From Enterobacter bugandensis (lineage in GTDB: Bacteria; Pseudomonadota; Gammaproteobacteria; Enterobacterales; Enterobacteriaceae), in contig NZ_LT992502.1 of the NCBI RefSeq assembly GCF_900324475.1, forward strand, positions 2,914,001 through 2,978,000: DNA of 64,000 bases. The letters run 5' to 3'. The number at the start of each line of letters is the position of its first letter. Position 1 is the first letter of the stretch. The notes beneath the pieces were generated by a model that ran no database searches, was not told where the DNA came from, and saw only the letters and a list, made by a program, of their open reading frames with translations. Made by a program: the position numbers and the translations under genes. Below are positions 27,579 to 36,578 of this stretch, in pieces.

Positions 27579-28700
27579 ATGTCGCTGAAATTTATCAAAA
27601 CGCCTGTTTCTCTTGTGCTGGCCGGTTGTCTGGTAACGGCATTTTCCGCCCGGGCAGATATCGTGATCGGTGTCGCCGGACCGTTCACGGGCCCTAATGC
27701 CACCTACGGCGATCAGTACTGGCACGGCGCAACGCAGGCCGCCGAAGACATTAACGCCGCAGGCGGTATTAACGGTGAGAAGATCAAACTGGTTCAGGGG
27801 GATGACGCCTGCGAGCCTAAGCAGGCGGTGGCAGTCGCCAACCGCTTAGTCGACCAGGATAAGGTCAACGCCGTGGTCGGCCATTTCTGCTCCTCTTCCA
27901 CCATGCCCGCCTCCGAGGTGTATAGCGACGCTGGCATCATCGCGATTACTCCCGGCTCAACTAACCCGCAGATCACCGAACGCGGCATGAGCGACATGTT
28001 CCGCATGTGTGGCCGCGACGACCAGCAGGGTCAGGTCGCCAGCGACTTCATTATCGACAAGCTGAAAGCCAAACGCGTGGTCATCATTCACGATAAAGAC
28101 ACCTATGGACAGGGGCTGGCAGACGCCACCAAAGCGGCGCTGGCGAAGCGCGGGGTGAAGGATGTGATGTATGAAGGTTTATCCCGCGGTGAAAAAGACT
28201 TTAACGCGCTGGTGACGAAGATCGGCGCGCAAAAACCGGACGTGGTGTTCTTCGGCGGCTGTCACCCGGAAGCTGGCCCGCTGGTTCGCCAGATGCGTGA
28301 ACAGGGGGTGCAGGCGAAATTCTTCTCCGGCGACTGCATTGTCAACGAAGAGATGGTGACGGCAGCGGGCGGCCCGCAATATACCAACGGCATTTACATG
28401 ACCTTTGGTAAAGATCCGCGCCTGATCCCGGACGGTAAAGCGGTTATCGACAAATTCCGCGCCGGTAAATTCGAGCCGGAAGGTTATACCCTCTACTCCT
28501 ATGCCTCCGTACAGGCCATTGCCGCAGCCTTCAAGGCCACCGGCGGCAAGGATTCCGCGAAAGCCAGCGAGTGGCTGAAAGCCAATTCCGTCGACACGGT
28601 GATGGGCAAAAAAGCCTGGGACAGCAAAGGCGACCTGAAAGTGTCTGACTACGTGGTTTACCAGTGGGACGACAAGGGAAAATATAAGGAAGTGCAGTAA
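27579..28700 (+). CDS. LIV-type periplasmic substrate-binding protein
   Basis: A 373-residue periplasmic binding protein of the LivJ/LivK family with a signal peptide of about 25 residues (ending SARA). The mature protein begins DIVIGVAGPFTGPNATYGDQ, the usual fold start, and keeps the VVGHFCSSSTMPASEVYSDAG region that binds the ligand amino and carboxyl groups. ATG 27579 has AAGGAA upstream. It leads a complete five-gene transporter. E. coli has its liv genes elsewhere, so this is an additional system; branched-chain amino acids are the default ligand, but amides or other amino acids are equally possible. Confidence 0.88.
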   Translation: MSLKFIKTPVSLVLAGCLVTAFSARADIVIGVAGPFTGPNATYGDQYWHGATQAAEDINAAGGINGEKIKLVQGDDACEPKQAVAVANRLVDQDKVNAVVGHFCSSSTMPASEVYSDAGIIAITPGSTNPQITERGMSDMFRMCGRDDQQGQVASDFIIDKLKAKRVVIIHDKDTYGQGLADATKAALAKRGVKDVMYEGLSRGEKDFNALVTKIGAQKPDVVFFGGCHPEAGPLVRQMREQGVQAKFFSGDCIVNEEMVTAAGGPQYTNGIYMTFGKDPRLIPDGKAVIDKFRAGKFEPEGYTLYSYASVQAIAAAFKATGGKDSAKASEWLKANSVDTVMGKKAWDSKGDLKVSDYVVYQWDDKGKYKEVQ

Positions 28701-28757
28701 CGGGACGGAGTCACGCTCAACGTCGGCGGGCTTGCCCGTCGGCGCGTAATAAACATC

Positions 28758-28780
28758 AGGCTGCGCGCCTCGCGCAGCCT
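28758..28780 (+). terminator. Stem-loop between binding protein and permease genes
   Basis: A ten-base perfect stem (AGGCTGCGCG / CGCGCAGCCT) with a CCT loop and no U-run, just 19 bases before the permease start. As in araF-araG, it probably raises the level of binding protein relative to the membrane parts. Confidence 0.7.
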
Positions 28781-28799
28781 ATAAAACGAGCGCGCTAAG

Positions 28800-29714
28800 A
28801 TGAGTACATTCTTCCTGCAGCAGTTAGTCAATGGCTTAACGCTGGGCTCCGTCTACGGCCTGATCGCCATCGGCTACACCATGGTGTACGGCATTATCGG
28901 GATGATCAATTTCGCCCACGGCGAAGTGTATATGATTTCCGCCTATCTCTGCGCCATTGGTCTGGCGCTGCTCTCTTTCTTCGGGCTTGAGTCCTTCCCC
29001 CTGCTGATTCTGGGTACGCTGGTGTTCACCATCGCGGTAACTGGCGTGTACGGCTGGACTATCGAGCGTATCGCCTACAGGCCGCTGCGCAACTCCACGC
29101 GCCTGGCGCCGCTTATCTCCGCCATCGGGATGTCGCTTATCCTGCAAAACTACGCCCAGCTAAGCCAGGGCCCGCGCCAGCAAGGGGTGCCGACCATGCT
29201 CGACGGCGTGATTCGACTGCATCTTGGCGACGGGTTCGTGCAGATAACCTACACCAAAGTGTTTATTCTGCTCGCCTCGTTTGCCGGCATGCTGGTGCTT
29301 ACGTGGATAATCAACCATACCCGGCTGGGGCGGATGTGCCGCGCGGTACAGCAGGATCGCAAAATGGCCTCTATTCTGGGGATCAACACCGACCGGATTA
29401 TCTCCCTGGTCTTTGTTATCGGCGCGGCGATGGCCGGCCTGGCGGGCGTACTCATCACCATGAATTACGGCACCTTTGATTTCTACGTCGGGTTTGTGAT
29501 TGGCATTAAGGCCTTTACGGCGGCGGTGCTCGGCGGTATCGGTTCCCTGCCCGGCGCCATGCTCGGTGGCCTAATCCTTGGCGTCGCAGAAGCCCAGTTC
29601 TCGGGCATGGTGAACTCGGACTATAAAGATGTCTTCTCGTTTGGCCTGCTGGTCATGATCCTGATTTTCCGGCCCCAGGGTCTGCTCGGGCGTCCGGTTG
29701 TGGCCAAAGTGTGA
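28800..29714 (+). CDS. LIV-type ABC transporter permease (LivH-like)
   Basis: A 304-residue inner-membrane permease of the branched-chain amino acid (HAAT) family with about eight hydrophobic segments. The conserved features are NGLTLGSVYGLIAIGYTMVY at the N-terminus, NFAHGEVYM, and the cytoplasmic coupling loop with RMCRAVQQDRKMASILGIN near residues 178-196. It pairs with the LivM-like protein to form the channel. The ribosome site is weak, in line with lower expression than the binding protein. Confidence 0.92.
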   Translation: MSTFFLQQLVNGLTLGSVYGLIAIGYTMVYGIIGMINFAHGEVYMISAYLCAIGLALLSFFGLESFPLLILGTLVFTIAVTGVYGWTIERIAYRPLRNSTRLAPLISAIGMSLILQNYAQLSQGPRQQGVPTMLDGVIRLHLGDGFVQITYTKVFILLASFAGMLVLTWIINHTRLGRMCRAVQQDRKMASILGINTDRIISLVFVIGAAMAGLAGVLITMNYGTFDFYVGFVIGIKAFTAAVLGGIGSLPGAMLGGLILGVAEAQFSGMVNSDYKDVFSFGLLVMILIFRPQGLLGRPVVAKV

Positions 29715-29722
29715 GGAAGAGA

Positions 29723-31000
29723 ATGATGACATCGCACGGTTTTTCTCTCAAGCGCTGCGTTCTGGACGCGATTTTTTCCGGGCTGATTGCGCTGATTATC
29801 TTCGGCCCGATTGCTGGCGTGGTGCTGGACGGGTACAGCTTTAACTTTGCCGGACAACGGCTGGCCTGGATGGTCGGCATTGTAATGCTGGGGCGTTTTC
29901 TCTTGAGCGCTTTTTTGGGTACCGCCGCGGGCGCTCGTTTCCAGGCGCGCTTCGAAGCCGATAACGCGGGCGTCTATGTTAGGTCTCCGGACTACAAAAG
30001 CCGCATGCGCTGGATTATTCCTCTGGTGATTGCGCTTGCGGTTTGCTTCCCGTTTGTCGCCACCAAGTATGTGCTGACCGTCGCCATTCTCGGGCTGATC
30101 TACGTGCTTCTCGGTCTGGGGCTGAACATCGTCGTGGGGCTGGCCGGCCTGCTGGACCTGGGGTACGTCGCCTTCTACGCGATTGGCGCGTACGGTCTGG
30201 CGCTGGGGTATCAGTATCTGGGGTTAGGCTTCTGGAGCATGCTGCCGCTGGCGGCAATCATGGCCGCCGCCGCCGGTGCCCTGCTCGGCTTTCCGGTACT
30301 GCGCATGCACGGCGACTATCTGGCGATCGTCACCCTCGGGTTCGGGGAGATCATTCGCCTGATCCTGAACAACTGGCTGACCTTCACGGGGGGGCCAAAC
30401 GGCGTGTCAGCCCCTCCCCCCACCTTTTTCGGTCTGGAATTTGGACGACGCGCGAAAGAAGGCGGCGTGCCTTTTCACGAGTTTTTCCACCTGACCTACA
30501 ACCCGAACATGAAGTTTATTTTTATCTATACCGTACTGTTTCTGGTGGTGATGCTGGTGCTCTACATCAAGCACCGCCTGACGCGGATGCCGATTGGCCG
30601 GGCGTGGGAAGCCCTGCGAGAAGACGAAATTGCCTGCCGCTCGATGGGGTTGAATCACGTCCTGGTGAAGCTCTCCGCCTTTACGCTGGGCGCGTCGACC
30701 GCGGGGATTGCCGGGGTGTTCTTCGCAACCTATCAGGGGTTTGTGAATCCGACCTCTTTTACCTTCTTTGAATCCGCGCTGATCCTCGCCATCGTGGTGC
30801 TGGGCGGCATGGGCTCTACCCTTGGCGTGGTGCTGGCCGCCTTCGTGCTGACGGTAACGCCGGAGCTGCTGCGCAGTTTTGCGGAGTACCGCGTCCTGCT
30901 GTTTGGCATGCTGATGGTGGTGATGATGATCTGGCGTCCACGCGGCCTGATCCGCATTAACCGCAGCGGGTTTGCCGTGCGTAAGGGCGTGGCGCCATGA
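29723..31000 (+). CDS. LIV-type ABC transporter permease (LivM-like)
   Basis: A 425-residue inner-membrane permease, the LivM partner. The N-terminal part (about 130 residues) is a LivM-type extension with extra membrane segments. It is followed by the core with LGLGLNIVVGLAGLLDLGYV, the motif HGDYLAIVTLGFGEIIR, GGPNGVS and the coupling loop GRAWEALREDEIACRSMGLN. AGGA stands five bases before the ATG at 29723; a GTG at 29711 overlapping the livH-like stop is the alternative. It overlaps the next gene by 4 bases. Confidence 0.92.
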   Translation: MMTSHGFSLKRCVLDAIFSGLIALIIFGPIAGVVLDGYSFNFAGQRLAWMVGIVMLGRFLLSAFLGTAAGARFQARFEADNAGVYVRSPDYKSRMRWIIPLVIALAVCFPFVATKYVLTVAILGLIYVLLGLGLNIVVGLAGLLDLGYVAFYAIGAYGLALGYQYLGLGFWSMLPLAAIMAAAAGALLGFPVLRMHGDYLAIVTLGFGEIIRLILNNWLTFTGGPNGVSAPPPTFFGLEFGRRAKEGGVPFHEFFHLTYNPNMKFIFIYTVLFLVVMLVLYIKHRLTRMPIGRAWEALREDEIACRSMGLNHVLVKLSAFTLGASTAGIAGVFFATYQGFVNPTSFTFFESALILAIVVLGGMGSTLGVVLAAFVLTVTPELLRSFAEYRVLLFGMLMVVMMIWRPRGLIRINRSGFAVRKGVAP

Positions 31001-31797
31001 ACGGGACGATATTGCGCGTGGAACATTTGATGATGCACTTCGGTGGGATTAAGGCGCTTAACGACGTTAATCTGGACGTGCAGCGCGGCTCCATTACCGC
31101 CCTTATCGGGCCAAACGGAGCGGGAAAAACAACCGTGTTTAACTGCCTGACGGGTTTCTATAAGGCTTCCGGCGGCAATATTTTATTTTCTACCCGCACT
31201 AAAACGACCAACGTTATTCAGGTCCTCGGACAAAAATTCCAGCCGGGCGACTGGATTAACCCCGCGCAGTTCGGGCAGCGCCTGTTCTACAAAATGTTTG
31301 GCGGAACGCACCTGGTGAACCGCGCCGGGCTGGCGCGCACCTTTCAGAACATCCGCCTTTTTCGCGAGATGTCTGTCGTGGAAAACCTGCTGGTCGCGCA
31401 GCATATGCGCGTTAACCGCAATCTGCTCGCCGGGATCTTAAACACGCCGGCATATCGGCAGGCGGGAGAGATGTCGTACGGGCAGCAGCGGCGTCTGGAG
31501 ATCGCGCGGGCAATGTGTACCGGGCCCGAGATGATCTGTCTGGATGAGCCCGCCGCCGGGCTTAACCCGGTCGAAACGCATAAGCTGAGCAGCATTATTC
31601 GTTTCCTGCGCGATCGTCATGACATCACGGTCTTACTGATTGAACATGATATGGGGATGGTGATGGAGATTTCGGACGACATTATCGTGCTCGACCACGG
31701 CGATGTTATTGCCAGAGGGAAACCCGAACAGATTCAGCATGATGAAAAGGTGATTGCTGCCTACCTGGGTACGGACGAAAGCGAGGTGACCCTATGA
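30997..31797 (+). CDS. LIV-type ABC transporter ATPase (LivG-like)
   Basis: A 266-residue ATPase of the LivG class. Walker A is GPNGAGKTT (near residue 37), the signature is the MSYGQQRRLEIARAM stretch near residue 160, Walker B is MICLDEPAAGLNP, and the switch His lies in LLIEHDMGMV. It contains the roughly 30-residue insertion after the first helix region that marks LivG. It joins LivF-like protein as the ATPase pair. Overlaps of four bases on both sides show tight coupling. Confidence 0.93.
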   Translation: MNGTILRVEHLMMHFGGIKALNDVNLDVQRGSITALIGPNGAGKTTVFNCLTGFYKASGGNILFSTRTKTTNVIQVLGQKFQPGDWINPAQFGQRLFYKMFGGTHLVNRAGLARTFQNIRLFREMSVVENLLVAQHMRVNRNLLAGILNTPAYRQAGEMSYGQQRRLEIARAMCTGPEMICLDEPAAGLNPVETHKLSSIIRFLRDRHDITVLLIEHDMGMVMEISDDIIVLDHGDVIARGKPEQIQHDEKVIAAYLGTDESEVTL

Positions 31798-32510
31798 CCG
31801 AACCGCTGCTGGCATTTCGCGAGGTGGATGTGTTCTACGGCGCCATTCAGGCGCTGAAGCAGGTCTCCCTTGAGGTCAATGAAGGTGAGACCGTGGCGCT
31901 GATTGGCGCGAACGGCGCGGGTAAATCCACATTGCTGATGTCTATCTTTGGCCAGCCGCGCATCCGGAGCGGGCAGATTCTGTTCAATGGTGACGACATC
32001 AGCCATCAATCCACCCACTACGTCGCCTCCGGCGGCATTGCGCAGGCGCCTGAAGGCCGGCGTGTCTTCCCGGATATGACCGTCGAAGAGAACCTGCTGA
32101 TGGGAACCATCCCCATCGGCAACCGGTTTGCGGCTGAAGATATGCAAACCATGTTCGACCTGTTCCCTCGCCTCAAGGAGAGGCGCAAGCAGCGCGCGAT
32201 GACCATGTCAGGCGGGGAACAGCAGATGCTGGCGATCGCCCGGGCGCTGATGAGCCGTCCCAGGCTGCTGTTGCTGGATGAACCGAGCCTGGGCTTAGCG
32301 CCGATAGTTGTGAAACAGATCTTCCAGACGCTGCGCGAGCTGGCCCGCAACGGCATGACCATTTTTCTGGTGGAGCAGAATGCGCACCATGCGTTGAAGC
32401 TTTCCGACCGCGGATATGTGATGGTTAACGGGCAGATCCGGTTGAGCGGCAGCGGCGAGGAGCTGCTGGGAAATCAGGAGGTGAGGAAGGCGTATTTGGG
32501 TGGATATTAA
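31794..32510 (+). CDS. LIV-type ABC transporter ATPase (LivF-like)
   Basis: A 238-residue ATPase of the LivF class, last gene of the operon. Walker A GANGAGKST near residue 38, the LivF-specific IAQAPEGRRVFPDMTVEENL segment, signature MSGGEQQMLAIARAL, Walker B LLLLDEPSLGLAP, and FLVEQNAHHAL with the switch His region. The ATPase pair couples ATP hydrolysis to import by the two permeases. A small hairpin follows the stop. Confidence 0.93.
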   Translation: MTEPLLAFREVDVFYGAIQALKQVSLEVNEGETVALIGANGAGKSTLLMSIFGQPRIRSGQILFNGDDISHQSTHYVASGGIAQAPEGRRVFPDMTVEENLLMGTIPIGNRFAAEDMQTMFDLFPRLKERRKQRAMTMSGGEQQMLAIARALMSRPRLLLLDEPSLGLAPIVVKQIFQTLRELARNGMTIFLVEQNAHHALKLSDRGYVMVNGQIRLSGSGEELLGNQEVRKAYLGGY

Positions 32511-32513
32511 AAC

Positions 32514-32529
32514 GCCCGCGATAGCGGGC
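32514..32529 (+). terminator. Hairpin after the LIV-type operon
   Basis: GCCCGC-GATA-GCGGGC, four bases after the stop. There is no T-run, so termination may depend on Rho. Confidence 0.5.
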
Positions 32530-32671
32530 ATAAAGATGCCGTATGGATTAACCAAACATTATTATCCAAACAGATAGTGGTTTAATTCCGATCACCCTTA
32601 TTTACAAAAAACTGCAACTTCCAGGCGTAATGTTTCCCTTGTTAACCATTAAGTCTATAAGGGATTAAATT

Positions 32672-33031
32672 ATGTGGAGTGCCCATAAAGCCGCAGTTTA
32701 TGCCCGCCAGCATGCGGGCGAGCATAGCCAGAAAAGATGTACAGAATTTGTTTCAAAAGCCATTCGCGCTGGCGGTGATAAACTGCAGAACACAAATTAT
32801 GCTAAGGATATGAAAAGCAATTTGATTTTGGCTGGCTTCCATCAGATTTACGGCGAGCCTGTTGAGGGTGACGTGGCAGTGATCCAGCCTACAGCCCATC
32901 ACCCCTATGGCCATGCATGCATCTATGGCGGGAACGGCGTCTGGTACTCTGATTTTGTTCAGCGAACAATGTATCCGGGAAAAGAATACCGGGAAGTAAA
33001 GCCAGCGTATGCAATATACAGGCATGACTAA
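32672..33031 (+). CDS. Small CHAP/NlpC-P60-type amidase, candidate antibacterial effector
   Basis: A 119-residue protein that looks like a minimal cysteine peptidase/amidase of the CHAP or NlpC/P60 fold. Cys23 sits at the start of a helix (RCTEFVSKAIRAGG), and His81 is in the strand PYGHACIYGG after EGDVAVI, the usual Cys-His arrangement of peptidoglycan amidases. It has no signal peptide. The next gene, starting two bases after its stop, encodes a secreted protein, so the pair reads as a toxin acting in the periplasm of target cells with a periplasmic immunity partner, as with type VI secretion amidase effectors. The delivery route is not visible. Fold medium-high, role inferred. Confidence 0.65.
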   Translation: MWSAHKAAVYARQHAGEHSQKRCTEFVSKAIRAGGDKLQNTNYAKDMKSNLILAGFHQIYGEPVEGDVAVIQPTAHHPYGHACIYGGNGVWYSDFVQRTMYPGKEYREVKPAYAIYRHD

Positions 33032-33032
33032 C

Positions 33033-33485
33033 ATGAAAAAAATAATTCTTGCTGCCCTGCTTCTGCCCACTCTCGTATCAGCTGCACAGAAGCTACCCCC
33101 TGAGGCATCCGCCGCCCTTCAGTTTAATAAGTGGTACATCTCGCAGATTCTTAGCGGGAAAGAGCCAATTAAAAACTATGAAGCGCTGAGCCGATACGTT
33201 ACCCGCGAAACAATCAGCAAACTCAAAGCCATGGATAAGCTGGATCCGGATGAATATGACGTGCCTGACGTCGATATGTTCATAAAGGCCCAGGGATATG
33301 ATGATGACTGGGGCATCGTCAGTGCGCGGGCATTAGATTACGATGCCGCATGCATGCAGGTGTATATATCATTCGGCAAAAAGCGGGATCACACCGTGAT
33401 TGACTGCATGGTCAAAGAAAATGGCGCATGGAAAGTTCAGTCCGTGGCAAGCGTGAATATTTCTGACAACCTGAGCGCAGAATGA
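33033..33485 (+). CDS. Secreted DUF3828-like protein, candidate immunity protein
   Basis: A 150-residue protein with a clear signal peptide (MKKIILAALLLPTLVSA) and an acidic mature domain: a helical N-terminal part (SAALQFNKWYISQIL), then D/E-rich loops and a C-terminal beta sheet with two Cys (AACMQVYISF, VIDCMV). This layout resembles DUF3828 domain proteins (family recalled, not searched). It starts two bases after the CHAP gene and would reside in the periplasm, the compartment where a peptidoglycan amidase acts, so immunity is the best guess. An ATG at 33009 inside the CHAP gene is open but would mask the signal peptide. Confidence 0.62.
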   Translation: MKKIILAALLLPTLVSAAQKLPPEASAALQFNKWYISQILSGKEPIKNYEALSRYVTRETISKLKAMDKLDPDEYDVPDVDMFIKAQGYDDDWGIVSARALDYDAACMQVYISFGKKRDHTVIDCMVKENGAWKVQSVASVNISDNLSAE

Positions 33486-33570
33486 TATCGGCGATATGAC
33501 AGGGGTACTGATGCAATGCATCTTCGCGAATCCCTGTCGTATCGCCGACAAATACACCTTCGCTCTGGAT

Positions 33571-33594
33571 AACTGAATAACTGAATAACTGAAT
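33571..33594. repeat. Three tandem copies of an octamer
   Basis: AACTGAAT is repeated three times without error, about 85 bases after the immunity-like gene and before the tRNA terminator. It is non-coding, and copy number may vary by slippage. Confidence 0.85.
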
Positions 33595-33633
33595 AATAAC
33601 AATGATGCAAGAAAGTGGATTTCAGGCACAAAA

Positions 33634-33653
33634 AAACCACCTTTCGGTGGTTT
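33634..33653 (-). terminator. Terminator of the glyW-cysT-leuZ tRNA operon
   Basis: Minus-strand stem AACCACC/GGTGGTT around a GAAA loop followed by a run of T, about 40 bases after the tRNA-Leu 3' end. Confidence 0.88.
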
Positions 33654-33693
33654 CACGACACTGCTTATTGCTTTGATTATTCTTTGTTTCCCA

Positions 33694-33780
33694 TGGTACC
33701 CGGAGTGGGACTTGAACCCACACAGCGCGAACGCCGAGGGATTTTAAATCCCTTGTGTCTACCGATTCCACCATCCGGGC
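33694..33780 (-). tRNA. leuZ: tRNA-Leu (anticodon TAA)
   Basis: An 87-base class II tRNA with a long variable arm, anticodon TAA in a GGGATT-TAA-AATCCC arm, TTCAAGTCCC T-arm and encoded CCA. It matches E. coli leuZ almost base for base and is last of three tRNAs in the operon. Confidence 0.97.
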
Positions 33781-33792
33781 TCGGGAAGAAAG

Positions 33793-33866
33793 TGGAGGCG
33801 CGTTCCGGAGTCGAACCGGACTAGACGGATTTGCAATCCGCTACATAACCGCTTTGCTAACGCGCC
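33793..33866 (-). tRNA. cysT: tRNA-Cys (anticodon GCA)
   Basis: A 74-base tRNA with GGCGCGT acceptor, anticodon GCA in GGATT-GCA-AATCC, GGTTCGACTCC T-arm and encoded CCA. It is the only cysteine tRNA in E. coli and sits in the same order here. Confidence 0.97.
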
Positions 33867-33912
33867 GTAAAACTTTTCTAACTGACACCCGCAATTGCGC
33901 ATGTCTTTAATC

Positions 33913-33988
<76 letters not shown>

Positions 33989-34062
33989 ATGTTATCAAGT
34001 TAACTGCTAACCACTTGATTTCATTATCGTCCGGCTTGCTGTGCCGCCGTTCGATGCGTTGC

Positions 34063-34090
34063 ATTCTACTGATATGACGTGATGAGTCAA
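34063..34090 (-). promoter_or_regulatory. Promoter of the tRNA operon
   Basis: Minus-strand TTGACT and TAGAAT separated by 16 bases, followed by a GC-containing discriminator. Close to the sigma-70 consensus and correctly placed about 70 bases before tRNA-Gly. Confidence 0.75.
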
Positions 34091-34140
34091 CGTTATTTTT
34101 TGCTTGTCTGGATTGTTTGCTGAAAATTACGGCGAAACGA

Positions 34141-34689
34141 TCACTGATCAAGCAAATCCCCGCGCGCAGCGTTCAAATATTGCAGCATTGACCACAGCGT
34201 CAGCACTGCCGCCACCCACAGGAGGCCAATCCCCGCCCACTCAACCCAGGCGTTTGGACGCCAGAGCATCCACACCAGCGAGGCCATCTGCGCGGTGGTT
34301 TTCACTTTACCAATCCAGGATACCGCGACGCTGCTGCGTTTCCCCAGCTCCGCCATCCACTCACGCAGCGCAGAGATGATGATCTCACGGCCAATCATAG
34401 TTGCGGCGGGCAGTGTCACCCACCAGGTATGATAGTGCTCAGCCACCAGCACCATCGCGATCGCGACCATCACTTTATCCGCTACCGGATCGAGAAAGGC
34501 GCCGAAACGGGTGCTCTGGTTCCAGCGGCGCGCCAGATAGCCATCAAACCAGTCAGTTACCGCTGCAATAAGGAAGATCAATGCGCAGGCGAACGGTGCC
34601 CAGACGACCGGCAGGTAAAACGCCAGCACAAAGAACGGAATGAGTACAACACGAAAGAGAGTGAGCAACGTAGGGATATTATATTGCAT
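34141..34689 (-). CDS. pgsA: Phosphatidylglycerophosphate synthase PgsA
   Basis: A 182-residue inner-membrane enzyme (E. coli 182) that makes phosphatidylglycerol phosphate from CDP-diacylglycerol and glycerol-3-phosphate. The CDP-alcohol phosphotransferase motif D-x2-DG-x2-AR-x8-G-x3-D-x3-D is intact ([10 protein letters not shown]...[10 protein letters not shown]). About five hydrophobic helices surround it. It lies 56 bases after uvrC on the same strand, as in E. coli, and is essential for anionic phospholipid synthesis. Confidence 0.97.
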   Translation of the reverse strand: MQYNIPTLLTLFRVVLIPFFVLAFYLPVVWAPFACALIFLIAAVTDWFDGYLARRWNQSTRFGAFLDPVADKVMVAIAMVLVAEHYHTWWVTLPAATMIGREIIISALREWMAELGKRSSVAVSWIGKVKTTAQMASLVWMLWRPNAWVEWAGIGLLWVAAVLTLWSMLQYLNAARGDLLDQ

Positions 34690-34745
34690 AGTGACGGTAA
34701 CTATTTGTTGTCAGTAAAATTTAGCTCTATGTTGCTACAGAGCCC

Positions 34746-36578
34746 TCAATGTTTCAACGAGTAGTAGATCTTTTCTGCCAGCCCTTGCGAAATACCCGGC
34801 ACTTTTGCAATTTCCTCCATACTGGCGTTGAGTAATCCTTGCAATCCGCCCATATACTTCAGCAGCATCTGGCGGCGTTTTGGCCCAACGCCCTCAATAG
34901 TCTCAAGCGTGCTCGTGTTTTTGACCTTCGCCCGTTTTTTGCGGTGGCCGCTGATGGCATGGTCGTGCGACTCATCGCGAATATGCTGGATGACGTGCAG
35001 TGCCGGGGAGTCCGGCGGCAGGCTGAAGCCCTCACCTTCCGGCTCAAAAAACAGCGTTTCCAGACCGGCCTTACGATCGGCCCCTTTTGCCACGCCTAAC
35101 AGCAGCGGATGGTTTTTGTCCCACTCAACGTCGAGCGACTCGAATACCGCTTTCGCCTGACCTAGCTGCCCTTTCCCACCGTCGATAAGAATCACGTCCG
35201 GGATCTTGCTCTCTTCAATCGCTTTACCGTAGCGACGGCGCAGCACCTGATTCATGGCAGCATAGTCGTCACCCGGAGTGATGCCGGTGATGTTATAGCG
35301 GCGATACTCGGCGCGCAGCGGGCCGTTGGCGTCAAATACCACGCAGGACGCCACCGTCTGCTCACCCATCGTATGGCTGATATCGAAACATTCCATTCGC
35401 TTCACTTCCGGCAACTTCAGGAGCGTCGCCAGCGCGGTTAAACGCTGGCTCACCGTCGATTGCTGGGACAGTTTAGTGGTGAGCGCCGTCGCCGCGTTGG
35501 TCCGCGCCAGCTTCAGATAGCGTGCACGGTCGCCGCGCGGTTTGGTTTGAACATTGACCCGACGCCCGGCCAGTTCGGAAAGCGAATCGGCCAGCAGGGT
35601 TTTATCATCGAGGCTAAAATCGAGCAGGATCTCCGAGGGCAGTGTACGCATCTGGCTGCCCTGAAGATAAAACTGGCCAACAAAGGTTTCCACCACTTCA
35701 CCCAGCTCAGTGCCGCCAGGCACCTTCGGGAAATAGCTGCGGCTGCCGAGCACTTTGCCCTGGCGAATAAACAGCACATGCACGCAGGCCATGCCGGCGT
35801 CGAAGGCCACGCCAATAACGTCGAGATCGTCGCCGGTATTTGAGACAAACTGTTTCTCAGTGACTCTGCGCACCGCCTGGATCTGGTCGCGGATCCGCGC
35901 AGCCTCTTCAAACTCAAGCGCGGCGCTGGCTTTTTCCATTCTGCCGATCAGCTGGGTTAAAACCTGATCGTCTTTGCCAGCTAAGAACAGGCGTACGTAT
36001 TCCACCTGCTGCGCATACTCGTCTTCACTGACCAGCCCGGCAACACAGGGGCCAAGGCAACGCCCAATCTGGTATTGTAAACACGGGCGCGAGCGGTTGC
36101 GGTAGACGCTGTTTTCACACTGGCGGATCGGGAAGATTTTTTGCAGCAGCGCCAGCGTCTCTCGCACGGCATAGCCATTCGGGAAGGGGCCGAAATATTC
36201 CCCTTTCGCGTGTTTTGCGCCGCGGTGCATCGCCAGGCGCGGATGGGTGTCACCACTCAGAAAGATAAACGGATAGGATTTGTCGTCCCGCAGCAGCACG
36301 TTATAGCGCGGCTGGTAGAGCTTAATATAGTTGTGCTCAAGCAGCAGCGCTTCCGTCTCGGTATGCGTCACGGTGACATCAATATTCTGAATGAGTGAGA
36401 CCAGCGCTTCGGTCTTACGGGAGGCAAGGTTACTGCGGAAATAGCTGGAAAGACGCTTTTTAAGATCTTTGGCCTTCCCCACATAGATAACCGTACCGCC
36501 AGCGTCATACATCCGATAGACGCCTGGCTGGCTGGTTACGGTTTTCAGAAATGCTTTTGAATCGAATACATCACTCAC
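34746..36578 (-). CDS. uvrC: Excinuclease ABC subunit C
   Basis: A 610-residue nuclease (E. coli 610) that cuts damaged DNA on both sides of the lesion with UvrB. The N-terminal GIY-YIG domain (GVYRMYD...[12 protein letters not shown]) makes the 3' incision. A Cys-rich stretch follows, then the UvrB-binding UVR domain near residues 200-240, the RNase H-like domain making the 5' cut (FDISH and IDGGKGQL), and two C-terminal helix-hairpin-helix motifs ([22 protein letters not shown]). It overlaps uvrY by 4 bases. Confidence 0.97.
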   Translation of the reverse strand: MSDVFDSKAFLKTVTSQPGVYRMYDAGGTVIYVGKAKDLKKRLSSYFRSNLASRKTEALVSLIQNIDVTVTHTETEALLLEHNYIKLYQPRYNVLLRDDKSYPFIFLSGDTHPRLAMHRGAKHAKGEYFGPFPNGYAVRETLALLQKIFPIRQCENSVYRNRSRPCLQYQIGRCLGPCVAGLVSEDEYAQQVEYVRLFLAGKDDQVLTQLIGRMEKASAALEFEEAARIRDQIQAVRRVTEKQFVSNTGDDLDVIGVAFDAGMACVHVLFIRQGKVLGSRSYFPKVPGGTELGEVVETFVGQFYLQGSQMRTLPSEILLDFSLDDKTLLADSLSELAGRRVNVQTKPRGDRARYLKLARTNAATALTTKLSQQSTVSQRLTALATLLKLPEVKRMECFDISHTMGEQTVASCVVFDANGPLRAEYRRYNITGITPGDDYAAMNQVLRRRYGKAIEESKIPDVILIDGGKGQLGQAKAVFESLDVEWDKNHPLLLGVAKGADRKAGLETLFFEPEGEGFSLPPDSPALHVIQHIRDESHDHAISGHRKKRAKVKNTSTLETIEGVGPKRRQMLLKYMGGLQGLLNASMEEIAKVPGISQGLAEKIYYSLKH

